From an uncultured Chitinophaga sp. (GTDB lineage: Bacteria > Bacteroidota > Bacteroidia > Cytophagales > Cyclobacteriaceae): a stretch of DNA of 64,000 bases. A program made the translations under genes and the position numbers. Under the pieces are notes generated by a model that did no database searches, was not told the DNA's origin, and saw only the letters and a program-made list of their open reading frames with translations. Positions within the stretch are counted from its first letter, which is position 1. Every line of letters starts with the position of its first letter. Below are positions 7,782 to 16,562 of this stretch, piece by piece. The DNA lies in the NCBI GenBank assembly GCA_902168205.1, contig CABHOK010000003.1:310001-374000 (forward strand), given 5' to 3'.

Positions 7782-8999
7782 ATGAATGTGAATCAATCGG
7801 TCATCGAACAGGAAAAAGCAGGAGAGAAACAATACTCATACCTGAACCTCGGTCCTACGCACCCGGCCACGCATGGTATATTTCAGAATGTATTAAAGAT
7901 GGATGGTGAGATCATCGTAGAAGCAGAACCCACCATTGGCTATATACACCGTGCGTTTGAAAAGCTCGCTGAACGCAGACCTTTCTACCAGATCACACCG
8001 TTGACGGATCGTATGAACTATTGTTCATCGCCCATCAACAACATGGGGTGGCACATGACAGTTGAAAAACTGTTGAATATAGAAATACCGAAGCGTGTAC
8101 AATACCTCCGTGTTATCATCATGGAGTTGTCGCGTATATCAGATCATATCATTTGTAATACGATCATCGGTCAGGATACCGGAGCAACAACCGGCTTCCT
8201 ATACCTGTTCCAGATGCGTGAGCGTATCTACGAAATCTTCGAAGAGATTTGTGGTGCCCGCCTAACAACGAACATAGGTCGCATTGGCGGACTCGAGCGT
8301 GATGTACCCCAGAAAGCCTGGGATAAGATTGATAAATTTCTGATTGACTTCCCGATAGCATTCAAAGAATTCTCAAACCTGCTGGAGCGCAACCGTATCT
8401 TCATGGATCGTACGATTAACTGCGGCCCTATATCTGCAGAACGTGCGCTCAACTATAGCTTCTCGGGTCCCAACTTGAGAGCTGCCGGGGTTGACTACGA
8501 TGTGCGCGTCATGAATCCATACTCCTCCTACGAAGAGTTTGATTTCATTATCCCGGTAGGTACCAATGGCGATACATACGACCGCTTCATGGTGCGCCAG
8601 GAAGAAATGTGGCAAAGTCTGAGCATCGTTAAGCAGGCGATCGAAAAAGTAAAGAAAGAACCTGCCGGTATATATAGCGCGCGTGTTCCTGAGTTCTGTC
8701 TTCCTCCAAAAGAAGAAGTATATAACGACATGGAAGCGCTCATCTATCACTTCAAGATTGTGATGGGTGAAACAGAAATTCCGAAAGGCGAAGTATACCA
8801 CTGTGTAGAAGGCGGTAATGGTGAGTTAGGTTTCTACCTGATCAGCGATGGCGGCCGAACTCCATTCAGATTGCAATTCAGAAGACCTTGCTTTATATAC
8901 TACCAGGCATATCCGGAGATGATCAAAGGATCCATGCTGTCGGATGCAGTAATTACCATGAGTAGCATGAACGTAATAGCAGGAGAACTTGATGCATAA
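7782..8999 (+). CDS. nuoD: NADH-quinone oxidoreductase subunit D
   Basis: 405 residues from the ATG at 7782 (MNVNQSVIEQ), 5 bp past the nuoC stop; the in-frame TTG at 7767 would overlap nuoC and is less likely. The 49-kDa subunit features are clear: LNLGPTHPATHG near the start (quinone-site His region), IGYIHRAFEKLAE, ERDVPQKAW and a C-terminal DPVFGEVDR-like end replaced by MNVIAGELDA. It lines the quinone-binding cavity with NuoB. The gene is in the normal operon position. Confidence 0.96.
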   Translation: MNVNQSVIEQEKAGEKQYSYLNLGPTHPATHGIFQNVLKMDGEIIVEAEPTIGYIHRAFEKLAERRPFYQITPLTDRMNYCSSPINNMGWHMTVEKLLNIEIPKRVQYLRVIIMELSRISDHIICNTIIGQDTGATTGFLYLFQMRERIYEIFEEICGARLTTNIGRIGGLERDVPQKAWDKIDKFLIDFPIAFKEFSNLLERNRIFMDRTINCGPISAERALNYSFSGPNLRAAGVDYDVRVMNPYSSYEEFDFIIPVGTNGDTYDRFMVRQEEMWQSLSIVKQAIEKVKKEPAGIYSARVPEFCLPPKEEVYNDMEALIYHFKIVMGETEIPKGEVYHCVEGGNGELGFYLISDGGRTPFRLQFRRPCFIYYQAYPEMIKGSMLSDAVITMSSMNVIAGELDA

Positions 9000-9022
9000 G
9001 CTCAAGCATAACGGATAGAAAG

Positions 9023-9568
9023 ATGAGTGAACAGATAAAACCGATACAATTTTCAGCCGAGACAATGGATCTCGTGCAGCGCATCATAAAACGTTATCCG
9101 GAAGGAAGACAGAAGTCAGCCCTGTTGCCTATACTACATATAGCGCAGGCAGAGTTTGATGGCTGGCTGAGCACACCGGTGATGGACTATGTTGCATCTA
9201 TACTTTCCATCAAGCCGATTGAAGTGTATGAAGTTGCATCATTCTATACCATGTTCAATCTCGAACCGGTAGGTAAATGTCTCATCGAAGTTTGTCAGAC
9301 AGGTCCGTGCTGGTTAAGAGGTGCTGATGATATTGTTGAACACTTCGAGAAAAAACTGAATATAAAAGTAGGAGAGACCACAGCAGACGGCATGTTTACC
9401 CTGAAGACTGTTGAGTGTTTAGGTTCCTGCGGAACTGCCCCGATGTTACAGTGTGGTTCTGATTACTACGAAAACCTTACGACTGAGAAGGTGGATACCT
9501 TGATTGAAAAATTGAGATCTTCCAATCAGCGCAGTACATATATGAAATCTAACATGCAGGAGATCTAA
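9023..9568 (+). CDS. nuoE: NADH-quinone oxidoreductase subunit E (24-kDa, thioredoxin-like)
   Basis: 181 residues. The N-terminal helical bundle is followed by the thioredoxin-like domain with the [2Fe-2S] N1a ligands C91-x4-C96 (CQTGPC) and C132-x3-C136 (CLGSC). VASFYTMFNLEPVGK before the first Cys pair is characteristic. It sits next to NuoF in the NADH-oxidising tip. A Ser/Asn-rich tail of about 25 residues after the core may be variable. Only 2 bp separate its stop from the nuoF start, so co-translation is likely. Confidence 0.95.
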   Translation: MSEQIKPIQFSAETMDLVQRIIKRYPEGRQKSALLPILHIAQAEFDGWLSTPVMDYVASILSIKPIEVYEVASFYTMFNLEPVGKCLIEVCQTGPCWLRGADDIVEHFEKKLNIKVGETTADGMFTLKTVECLGSCGTAPMLQCGSDYYENLTTEKVDTLIEKLRSSNQRSTYMKSNMQEI

Positions 9569-9570
9569 TC

Positions 9571-10923
9571 ATGGCAAGACTTTTAGAACATATAAATGTA
9601 CCGGGCATCAATACATTTGATGTATATAGAAAACACGGTGGCTATAAATCGGTAGAGAAAGCGTTGAAGACGATGACTCCCGATGAAGTTACCGAGGAAG
9701 TTAAAAAGTCGGGTCTTCGCGGAAGAGGTGGTGCAGGTTTTCCTGCCGGTATGAAGTGGAGCTTCCTCGATCGTAAATCAGACAAGCCACGTTACCTCGT
9801 GTGTAACGCTGACGAAAGCGAGCCGGGAACATTCAAGGATCGCTACCTGATGGAGAAGATCCCGCATGTTCTTATTGAAGGAATGATTACATCAAGTTAC
9901 GCACTGGGTGCGAAAACATCCTATATCTACGTGCGTGGTGAGTATATGTATATCATCCGCATTCTTGAGAAAGCTATAGAGGAAGCACGTGCGAATGGCT
10001 TCCTTGGTAAAAATATATTAGGTACAGATTATTCACTGGAGCTATATGTACAACCCGGTGGCGGTGCCTATATCTGCGGTGAAGAAACGGCATTGTTGGA
10101 ATCACTGGAAGGTAAACGTGGTAATCCACGTCTCAAGCCTCCGTTCCCGGCCGTTGCAGGTTTGTACGCCAGCCCTACCGTTGTAAACAACGTAGAGACT
10201 ATATCGGCTGTTTGTTCGATCGTAAATGAAAGTGGAGATGAGTATGCAAAGATCGGTGTCGGAAAAAGTACCGGTACAAAACTGATCTCTGCCAGCGGAC
10301 ACATCAACAAACCCGGTGTATACGAAATTGAATTAGGACTTCCGGTTGAAGAGTTTATATACTCTGATCAATACTGTGGAGGTATATGGAAAGGCAGAAA
10401 GCTCAAGGCTGTTGTAGCCGGAGGTTCTTCCGTACCGATTCTTCCTGCAGAACTTATACTCAAAACAGCCAAAGGTGAACCACGACTGATGTCCTACGAG
10501 TCATTATCCGATGGAGGTTTTGCGACAGGAACAATGCTCGGTTCCGGTGGTTTTATAGTAATGGATGAGACAGCATGTATCGTTCGTAACCTCTGGACCT
10601 TTACACGCTTCTATCACCACGAATCCTGCGGACAGTGCAGCCCTTGCCGTGAAGGTACTGGCTGGATGGAGAAAGTTCTTCATCGCATTGAACATGGCCA
10701 CGGTCACATGGAAGATATAGACTTACTCGTAGACGTAGCAAAGAAAATCGAAGGAAATACAATTTGTCCCTTAGGAGATGCAGCCGCATGGCCGGTAGCC
10801 AGCGCAATCCGCCATTTCCGCGAAGAATTTGAATACCACGTGAAGTACCCGGAGAAGGTGAAGAACCCGAAGCACTTCGAGCTCGAACCGTTCCGCTCCG
10901 AGAAAGTACTTGCAGGAGTTTAA
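9571..10923 (+). CDS. nuoF: NADH-quinone oxidoreductase subunit F (NADH- and FMN-binding)
   Basis: 450 residues. The glycine-rich NADH-binding stretch GLRGRGGAGFPAGMKW lies near residue 50-65, followed by NADESEPGTFKDR (FMN/NADH site) and the SLBB-type region. The N3 [4Fe-4S] ligands are C353-x2-C356-x2-C359 (ESCGQCSPCREG) and C399 (NTICPLGD), with the canonical 39-residue gap. It is the entry point for electrons from NADH. A 121-bp spacer carrying both degenerate repeat types follows before nuoG. Confidence 0.97.
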   Translation: MARLLEHINVPGINTFDVYRKHGGYKSVEKALKTMTPDEVTEEVKKSGLRGRGGAGFPAGMKWSFLDRKSDKPRYLVCNADESEPGTFKDRYLMEKIPHVLIEGMITSSYALGAKTSYIYVRGEYMYIIRILEKAIEEARANGFLGKNILGTDYSLELYVQPGGGAYICGEETALLESLEGKRGNPRLKPPFPAVAGLYASPTVVNNVETISAVCSIVNESGDEYAKIGVGKSTGTKLISASGHINKPGVYEIELGLPVEEFIYSDQYCGGIWKGRKLKAVVAGGSSVPILPAELILKTAKGEPRLMSYESLSDGGFATGTMLGSGGFIVMDETACIVRNLWTFTRFYHHESCGQCSPCREGTGWMEKVLHRIEHGHGHMEDIDLLVDVAKKIEGNTICPLGDAAAWPVASAIRHFREEFEYHVKYPEKVKNPKHFELEPFRSEKVLAGV

Positions 10924-10962
10924 TGAAAAGTAAATGTCGAAGTATAAACACACCCTTCATCC

Positions 10963-11044
10963 CACGCACACACAACTAGTAGCTCGCAGCCAGCAGCTCG
11001 CAGCTATTCGCAAAACGATTAACTATTAACGGACAATCCGATCA
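10963..11044 (+). repeat. Degenerate repeats in the nuoF-nuoG spacer
   Basis: The spacer contains AGTAGCTCGCAGC and AGCAGCTCGCAGC in tandem, followed by an AACGATTAAC/ATTAACG segment just before the nuoG ATG. Both words recur in other spacers of this window. No reading frame is present. Confidence 0.6.
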
Positions 11045-12049
11045 ATGGCTAAAGTAACAATAGATGGTATTGAAGTAGAAGTTGCAGATGGAACAACCAT
11101 TCTGAATGCAGCCCGCCAGATAGGCGGTGAGGTTGTGCCTCCGGCAATGTGCTACTATTCTTCTTTGAAAGATACCGGTGGTAAATGCCGCGTGTGTTTA
11201 GTAAAAGTAACGCAGGGATCTGCCAAAGATCCACGTCCTATGCCGAAGCTCGTAGCATCATGCCGCACTCCGGTAATGGATGGTATGGTCGTGCAGAACA
11301 TTACTTCACAGGAAGTACTCGAAGCACGTAAAGGTGTTGTTGAGTTCCTGTTGATCAACCACCCGCTGGACTGCCCTATATGTGATCAGGCCGGTGAGTG
11401 CGATCTGCAAAACTTAGCATACGAACATGGCGCTGCTAAAACACGCTATGAAGAAGATCGCAGAACATTCGAGAAGATCGATATAGGAGATAAGATCAAA
11501 CTACACATGACGCGCTGCATTCTTTGCTACCGCTGTACATTTGTAGCCGATCAACTTACCAACGAACGTGTTCACGGTGTGATCAATCGCGGTGATGCAT
11601 CCGAGATCAGCACCTATATCGAGAAAGCAGTTGATAATGAATTCTCCGGAAATATGATTGATGTTTGTCCGGTAGGAGCATTGACCGATAAGACATTCCG
11701 CTTCAAGAGCAGGGTATGGTTCACGAAGCCACTCGATGCACACCGTAACTGCGACAAGTGCTGTGGTAAAGTTGTACTCTGGACAAAAGGTGATGATGTA
11801 CTGCGCGTATCAGCACGCAAAGATCAGTACGGTGAAGTGAAAGAGTATATCTGCAACGAATGCCGTTACGATCACAAGAACATGAACGACTGGACAATTG
11901 AAGGTCCGCGCCATATCGATAAACATTCGGTGATTTCTCAGAATCACTATGAGAAGATCGACATGCAGAAACTGAAGCTTGATATCGAACGTCAGATTCA
12001 GTTCCAGAAGGGAAAACAATTACCGGAAACTAACCAGTCACCAGCATGA
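11045..12049 (+). CDS. nuoG: NADH-quinone oxidoreductase subunit G, short form
   Basis: 334 residues, far shorter than the roughly 700-900 of E. coli-type NuoG. The ferredoxin domain carries the N1b ligands C36, C48, C51 and C73. Next is the His-ligated N5 cluster (H106, C110, C113, C119) and the N4 cluster (C158, C161, C164, C208). A further Cys group (C236, C239, C240 and the later ICNEC) resembles the start of the molybdopterin-type domain, but the protein ends there. The electron path is thus complete while the non-catalytic oxidoreductase domain is missing. The stop is an intact TGA overlapping nuoH by 4 bp, so this is a natural short form, not a frameshift. Confidence 0.94.
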   Translation: MAKVTIDGIEVEVADGTTILNAARQIGGEVVPPAMCYYSSLKDTGGKCRVCLVKVTQGSAKDPRPMPKLVASCRTPVMDGMVVQNITSQEVLEARKGVVEFLLINHPLDCPICDQAGECDLQNLAYEHGAAKTRYEEDRRTFEKIDIGDKIKLHMTRCILCYRCTFVADQLTNERVHGVINRGDASEISTYIEKAVDNEFSGNMIDVCPVGALTDKTFRFKSRVWFTKPLDAHRNCDKCCGKVVLWTKGDDVLRVSARKDQYGEVKEYICNECRYDHKNMNDWTIEGPRHIDKHSVISQNHYEKIDMQKLKLDIERQIQFQKGKQLPETNQSPA

Positions 12050-13086
12050 GCGAATTTCTGATCTATAAACTTATACTGGTAGGCTCGGTGTTTGGTATAA
12101 CACTCTTTGTAGCAGCTTACTCGACTTATGCAGAACGTAAAGTTGCTGCCTTCCTGCAGGATCGTGTTGGTCCGGACAGAGCGGGACCTTTCGGTATATT
12201 TCAGCCACTTGCTGATGGAATGAAGTTCATCTACAAAGAAGAGATCATCCCGGTAGTATCCAACAAATTTCTTTTTGTATTAGGGCCGTGCCTCGCCATG
12301 CTAACCGCGATGATGGCAGGTGTACTGATTCCCTGGGGAAATACATTGATCATTGGTGACCAGGTATATTCTCTGCAGATCGCTGACCTCAACGTAGGTA
12401 TACTATATGTATTCGGAGTTGTATCGATCGGTGTCTATGGTATCATGATCGGAGGATGGGCTTCTAATAACAAATTCTCATTGCTTGGAGCAATTCGTGC
12501 GTCAGCACAGATGATCAGCTATGAGATCGCGATGGGATTATCGATCATCGCGCTTATCATCATGACGGGTACATTGAGTCTCGGTGAGATCAGTGCGCAA
12601 CAGGCTGGTGGTGTAGGTGGCGACTGGAATATGTGGAATGTAGTATATCAGCCACTCGGATTCCTGATCTTTATTGTATGTGCATTTGCAGAGTGTAACC
12701 GTACGCCATTCGATTTGCCGGAATGTGAGACCGAACTTGTAGGTGGTTATCACACAGAATATAGCAGTATGAAGCTCGGCTTCTACCTCTTTGCTGAATA
12801 CATCAATATGTTTGTTTCTTCAGCAGTAATCTCAACGCTATATTTTGGCGGGTATAACTTCCCGTTCATGAACGACCTGGGATTGGATCATAACACAATC
12901 TCTATCATCGGAACGGTAGTATTGTTTGGAAAGATTTCCTTCTTCATCTTCTTCTTCATGTGGATCCGCTGGACAATCCCGCGCTTCCGCTACGATCAGC
13001 TGATGAACCTGGGATGGAAGATATTGATACCGCTTGCGGTCTTTAATATATTCCTTACCGGACTTGTAATGATATTGTTGAAGTAA
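12046..13086 (+). CDS. nuoH: NADH-quinone oxidoreductase subunit H
   Basis: 346 residues with about eight transmembrane helices. Signature stretches are AERKVAAFLQDRVGPDRAGP in the first cytoplasmic loop (quinone entry) and AECNRTPFDLPECETELVGG in the fifth, both close to the quinone channel. It links the quinone cavity to the membrane proton pumps. It starts inside the last codons of nuoG (ATGA overlap), implying translational coupling. The C-terminal FMWIRWTIPRFRYDQLMNLGWK segment is typical. Confidence 0.97.
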   Translation: MSEFLIYKLILVGSVFGITLFVAAYSTYAERKVAAFLQDRVGPDRAGPFGIFQPLADGMKFIYKEEIIPVVSNKFLFVLGPCLAMLTAMMAGVLIPWGNTLIIGDQVYSLQIADLNVGILYVFGVVSIGVYGIMIGGWASNNKFSLLGAIRASAQMISYEIAMGLSIIALIIMTGTLSLGEISAQQAGGVGGDWNMWNVVYQPLGFLIFIVCAFAECNRTPFDLPECETELVGGYHTEYSSMKLGFYLFAEYINMFVSSAVISTLYFGGYNFPFMNDLGLDHNTISIIGTVVLFGKISFFIFFFMWIRWTIPRFRYDQLMNLGWKILIPLAVFNIFLTGLVMILLK

Positions 13087-13101
13087 AGTTGATTCGATCA
13101 A

Positions 13102-13133
13102 TACGGATAACTGATAACGAATAACGACTAACG
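13102..13133 (+). repeat. ATAACGA-type degenerate repeat before nuoI
   Basis: The 47-bp nuoH-nuoI spacer is largely made of GGATAACTGATAACGAATAACGACTAACG, ending directly at the nuoI ATG. The same word family appears before nuoG, nuoK, nuoM and rsgA. Confidence 0.6.
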
Positions 13134-13697
13134 ATGTTAACAAATAGATCAAAGCTTGTAGTAAAGAAAGAGATGACCTTCGCAGAGAAGATATATCTCC
13201 CGGCAATTCTGAGTGGAGTTGCTATTACGATCAAGCACTTATTCAGAAGAAAGGCAACGGTAAAATATCCGGAGAAACAACGCGAGATCAGCGAGGTATG
13301 GCGTGGCCAGCACGTGTTGAAGCGTGACGACAAAGGAGCTGAGCGTTGTACAGCCTGCGGGTTGTGCGCAGTGTCGTGTCCTGCGGAAGCCATTACCATG
13401 GTTGCTGCCGAGCGTAAGAAAGGCGAAGAGAATTTATACCGCGAAGAAAAGTATGCAGCAACGTACGAGATCAACATGCTGCGTTGCATCTTCTGTGGAT
13501 TGTGCGAAGAGGCTTGTCCGAAGGAAGCTATATTCCTGACGGATCGCATTGTCTCAACTGACTACGAAAGAAACGGATTTATATACGGTAAGGATAAGCT
13601 TGTAGAGCCGGTGAACGAACGCGTTGATATAAGCAAGCGCCAAACACCGGCCGTGTTGGCCTTCAAACAACAGAAAAGATTAAGTCATAATAAATAA
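13134..13697 (+). CDS. nuoI: NADH-quinone oxidoreductase subunit I (8Fe ferredoxin)
   Basis: 187 residues. An N-terminal amphipathic region (KIYLPAILSGVAITIKHLF) anchors it on the membrane arm. Two [4Fe-4S] motifs follow: C72-x2-C75-x2-C78-x3-C82 (CTACGLCAVSCP) and C118-x2-C121-x2-C124-x3-C128 (CIFCGLCEEACP), giving clusters N6a and N6b. They relay electrons from NuoG to N2 in NuoB. The C-terminal 40 residues are basic and variable. Confidence 0.97.
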   Translation: MLTNRSKLVVKKEMTFAEKIYLPAILSGVAITIKHLFRRKATVKYPEKQREISEVWRGQHVLKRDDKGAERCTACGLCAVSCPAEAITMVAAERKKGEENLYREEKYAATYEINMLRCIFCGLCEEACPKEAIFLTDRIVSTDYERNGFIYGKDKLVEPVNERVDISKRQTPAVLAFKQQKRLSHNK

Positions 13698-13709
13698 CAG
13701 AATTCAGCA

Positions 13710-14207
13710 GTGACGCTCAACGCATTCTACTTCCTTTCATTTCTGGCCATTATGTCGGCCATCATGGTAGTATTATCCAAGAACCCGGTATATAGTGTAC
13801 TATACCTGATCATTACTTTTTTCTGTATCGCCGGGCACTATACATTGATGAACGCGCAGTTCCTTGCGATTGTACACATCATTGTATACGCAGGTGCCAT
13901 CATGGTATTGTTCCTCTATGTAATCATGTTGCTCAACCTGAACAAAGAATCTGAACCGCATAAGAGTAACGTTCTGAAGTTTGCTGCCACCATCTGTGCC
14001 GGACTTATTATGTTGGTACTGATTGGTTCATTGAAGGGTACTGAAAATATGCTGCAGCAACAACCGGCTGCTGCCGATATAGGACTTGTAAAAACATTAG
14101 GGAAAGTAATGTTCACTGAATTTTTACTTCCCTTTGAAATAACATCCGTGTTACTGCTCGCTGCTATGGTGGGGGCTGTAATGCTGGGTAAACCGGAGAG
14201 CCGATAA
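13710..14207 (+). CDS. nuoJ: NADH-quinone oxidoreductase subunit J
   Basis: 165 residues with five predicted transmembrane helices. YLIITFFCIAGHYTLMNAQF and the Gly-free VIVYAGAIMVLFLYVIML helix are characteristic of this subunit, whose third helix has a pi-bulge in complex I structures. The start is a GTG at 13710 (MTLNAFYFLSF); no ATG lies between the nuoI stop and this point in frame. The C-terminus ends in GAVMLGKPESR. A 78-bp repeat-rich spacer follows. Confidence 0.93.
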   Translation: MTLNAFYFLSFLAIMSAIMVVLSKNPVYSVLYLIITFFCIAGHYTLMNAQFLAIVHIIVYAGAIMVLFLYVIMLLNLNKESEPHKSNVLKFAATICAGLIMLVLIGSLKGTENMLQQQPAAADIGLVKTLGKVMFTEFLLPFEITSVLLLAAMVGAVMLGKPESR

Positions 14208-14285
14208 ACGTTATTTGTTAATCGTTATCCGTGAATAACAATAACGATTAACTGGTAACGAATAACTGATAACGATTAACGAACA
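14208..14285 (+). repeat. ATAACGATTAAC-type degenerate repeats before nuoK
   Basis: The whole nuoJ-nuoK spacer is built from variations of ATAACGATTAAC (for example CAATAACGATTAACTGG and TGATAACGATTAACG), plus one inverted copy (GTTAATCGTTATCC) at the left. The last copy ends 5 bp before the nuoK ATG. Confidence 0.65.
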
Positions 14286-14597
14286 ATGGTTAAAACCGTA
14301 CCACTTGATTATTACCTGTGGCTGGCCGCTGCACTCTTCACGATAGGAGTGCTGGGTGTGCTATACCGCAGAAATGCTATTATCATTTTTATGTGCATTG
14401 AATTGATGTTGAATGCTGTGAATCTTTTACTCGTAGCATTCTCTACATATCTCAACGATGCCTCCGGACAAGTATTTGTATTCTTTATCATGGCAGTGGC
14501 TGCGGCAGAAGTCGCGGTAGGTCTCGCTATATTGGTAATGATGTACCGTAACACAAAATCGGTTGATATTAATATTTTGAATCGCTTAAAATGGTAA
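14286..14597 (+). CDS. nuoK: NADH-quinone oxidoreductase subunit K
   Basis: 103 residues with three transmembrane helices. The second helix carries the conserved membrane Glu in [15 protein letters not shown], and the third a second conserved Glu in [12 protein letters not shown]; both belong to the proton path in complex I. The length is standard for the MrpC-like subunit. It overlaps nuoL by 7 bp. Confidence 0.96.
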   Translation: MVKTVPLDYYLWLAAALFTIGVLGVLYRRNAIIIFMCIELMLNAVNLLLVAFSTYLNDASGQVFVFFIMAVAAAEVAVGLAILVMMYRNTKSVDINILNRLKW

Positions 14598-16504
14598 GTA
14601 CAGATCTATTGGTAAGCCTGGTACCTTTGTTCCCGTTACTGGGCTTTTTGCTTGTTGCACTGAATACACGAAAACTCACACACGGAGTTACTGCATTTAT
14701 AGCCTGCGGTTCAGTACTATTATCGTTCATAGTTTCCATCGCACTTTTCTCTACGCTACTTGGCAGACCGGAAAGTGATCGTTCTATATCTCTAACACTC
14801 TTTAACTGGATCGCTGCCGGAGATTTCTCGGCTTCGCTTAGCTTTCTGGTTGATCCGCTTTCATCATTATTTCTATTGATCATCACGGGTGTCGGCTTCC
14901 TCATTCATGTATACTCGATCGGGTATATGCATCATGATGAAGGCTTCAACCGCTTCTTCTCATACCTGAATTTGTTCGTGTTCTTCATGCTGTTGCTGGT
15001 AATGGGCGCGAACTACCTCGTGATGTTTGTAGGATGGGAGGGCGTAGGACTCTGTTCATATTTACTCATCGGCTTCTGGTTCAAGAACCAGGAGTATAAC
15101 AACGCTGCCAACAAGGCATTCATCATGAACCGAATCGGTGACTTGGGAATGTTGTTAGGTGTAATTTTAATCTTCGTTCACTTCGGAAGTATTCAGTATA
15201 CGGAAGTATTTGCAAAAGCTACATCCCTTGATACAACGACATTAACACTCATTACCATGCTGTTGTTTGTGGGCGCTATGGGTAAGAGTGCACAGATACC
15301 ATTATATACATGGTTACCGGATGCAATGGCGGGTCCTACACCGGTATCAGCTTTGATACACGCTGCAACCATGGTTACAGCCGGTATATATATGGTGTGC
15401 CGTAATAATTTGCTTTACGCTTTATCACCTGATACCCTGAACTTGATCGTGATTGTTGGATTGGCCACTGCACTTTTTGCAGCAACAATAGCAGTTGCAC
15501 AAAACGACATCAAGAAAGTACTTGCTTACTCAACCGTAAGTCAGTTGGGATTAATGTTCCTCGCATTGGGACTTGGTGCTTTCACCAGCGGTATATTTCA
15601 CATGGCCACGCACGCTTTCTTCAAAGCGCTGTTATTCCTCGGTGCTGGTAGTGTGATCCACGCATTAAGCGGTGAACAGGACATTCGTAATATGGGTGGA
15701 CTGAAGAAGTATCTGCCGGTAACGTTCTTCACATTCTTTGCCGGTGTATTGGCGATATCAGGTATACCTCCGTTTGCCGGTTTCTTCTCAAAAGACGAAA
15801 TACTCGCGAGTGCATTTGCACATAATAAAATTGTATGGGCTGTAGCCGTGATCGCTTCGTTGCTTACAGCATTCTATATGTTCCGTTTATTTTTCCTCAC
15901 CTTCTTCGGAAAAGAGAGAGCGAGTAAACATGCTATGGAGCATATTCATGAGTCTCCGAAAAGTATAACCATTCCATTGACAGTATTGGCTATACTTAGT
16001 GTTGTAGGAGGATTTATGGGTGTGCCGGAAGCTTTGGGTGGTTCACACTGGTTATCGCATTACCTGCACCCGGTGTTTGCAGCATCGCATGATCTTATAC
16101 GGGTACATCACCTCAGCCATTCGACTGAATATATACTCATGGGTACTGTGGTGGCCTTCACGATTGTTATGATCATCATCGCGTATGTGCTATACATCAG
16201 CAAGGAACAAGTGCCTGCAGCAGAAGGTCAGCCAACCGGTGGTGTGCAACGCCTGCTTGCCAACAAGTACTATGTAGACGAACTATACCATGCTATCGTA
16301 GTAAAACCGCTGTACTGGTTCTCCGGTATTTTTGATTCGATCATCGAAAGACTGGGTATCGATAAACTTGTGAATGGCCTGGGGGAAAGTGTTGTAGCCG
16401 GAAGCCGTGTAACACGTCTTTTGCAGAACGGAGGTATAGGATACTATATCTTCATGATGGTGATAGGCATTGTACTGATCCTCGCATATGCTGTCATTCG
16501 CTGA
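14591..16504 (+). CDS. nuoL: NADH-quinone oxidoreductase subunit L (antiporter-like)
   Basis: 637 residues, full length for NuoL, with about 16 transmembrane helices. Signature stretches include [17 protein letters not shown], the Lys-containing [20 protein letters not shown] and [11 protein letters not shown], which hold the charged residues of the antiporter-like proton channel. The C-terminal part includes the long lateral helix that braces the membrane arm and a final transmembrane helix ([17 protein letters not shown]). It overlaps nuoK by 7 bp. Confidence 0.97.
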   Translation: MVSTDLLVSLVPLFPLLGFLLVALNTRKLTHGVTAFIACGSVLLSFIVSIALFSTLLGRPESDRSISLTLFNWIAAGDFSASLSFLVDPLSSLFLLIITGVGFLIHVYSIGYMHHDEGFNRFFSYLNLFVFFMLLLVMGANYLVMFVGWEGVGLCSYLLIGFWFKNQEYNNAANKAFIMNRIGDLGMLLGVILIFVHFGSIQYTEVFAKATSLDTTTLTLITMLLFVGAMGKSAQIPLYTWLPDAMAGPTPVSALIHAATMVTAGIYMVCRNNLLYALSPDTLNLIVIVGLATALFAATIAVAQNDIKKVLAYSTVSQLGLMFLALGLGAFTSGIFHMATHAFFKALLFLGAGSVIHALSGEQDIRNMGGLKKYLPVTFFTFFAGVLAISGIPPFAGFFSKDEILASAFAHNKIVWAVAVIASLLTAFYMFRLFFLTFFGKERASKHAMEHIHESPKSITIPLTVLAILSVVGGFMGVPEALGGSHWLSHYLHPVFAASHDLIRVHHLSHSTEYILMGTVVAFTIVMIIIAYVLYISKEQVPAAEGQPTGGVQRLLANKYYVDELYHAIVVKPLYWFSGIFDSIIERLGIDKLVNGLGESVVAGSRVTRLLQNGGIGYYIFMMVIGIVLILAYAVIR

Positions 16505-16562
16505 TCATTAGCGGGTAACAAATAACGATTAACAGATAACGAACAACGAATAACGATATAAA
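16503..16562 (+). repeat. AACGATTAAC-type degenerate repeats before nuoM
   Basis: The nuoL-nuoM spacer contains ACAAATAACGATTAACAG, ATAACGAACAACG and AATAACGATA in series, running up to 3 bp before the nuoM ATG. Confidence 0.6.

Noticed and set aside
11045-12049. Frameshift or truncation in nuoG
   Set aside because: All cluster ligands are present in order, the stop overlaps the nuoH start neatly, and the short form is a known variant in this phylum.
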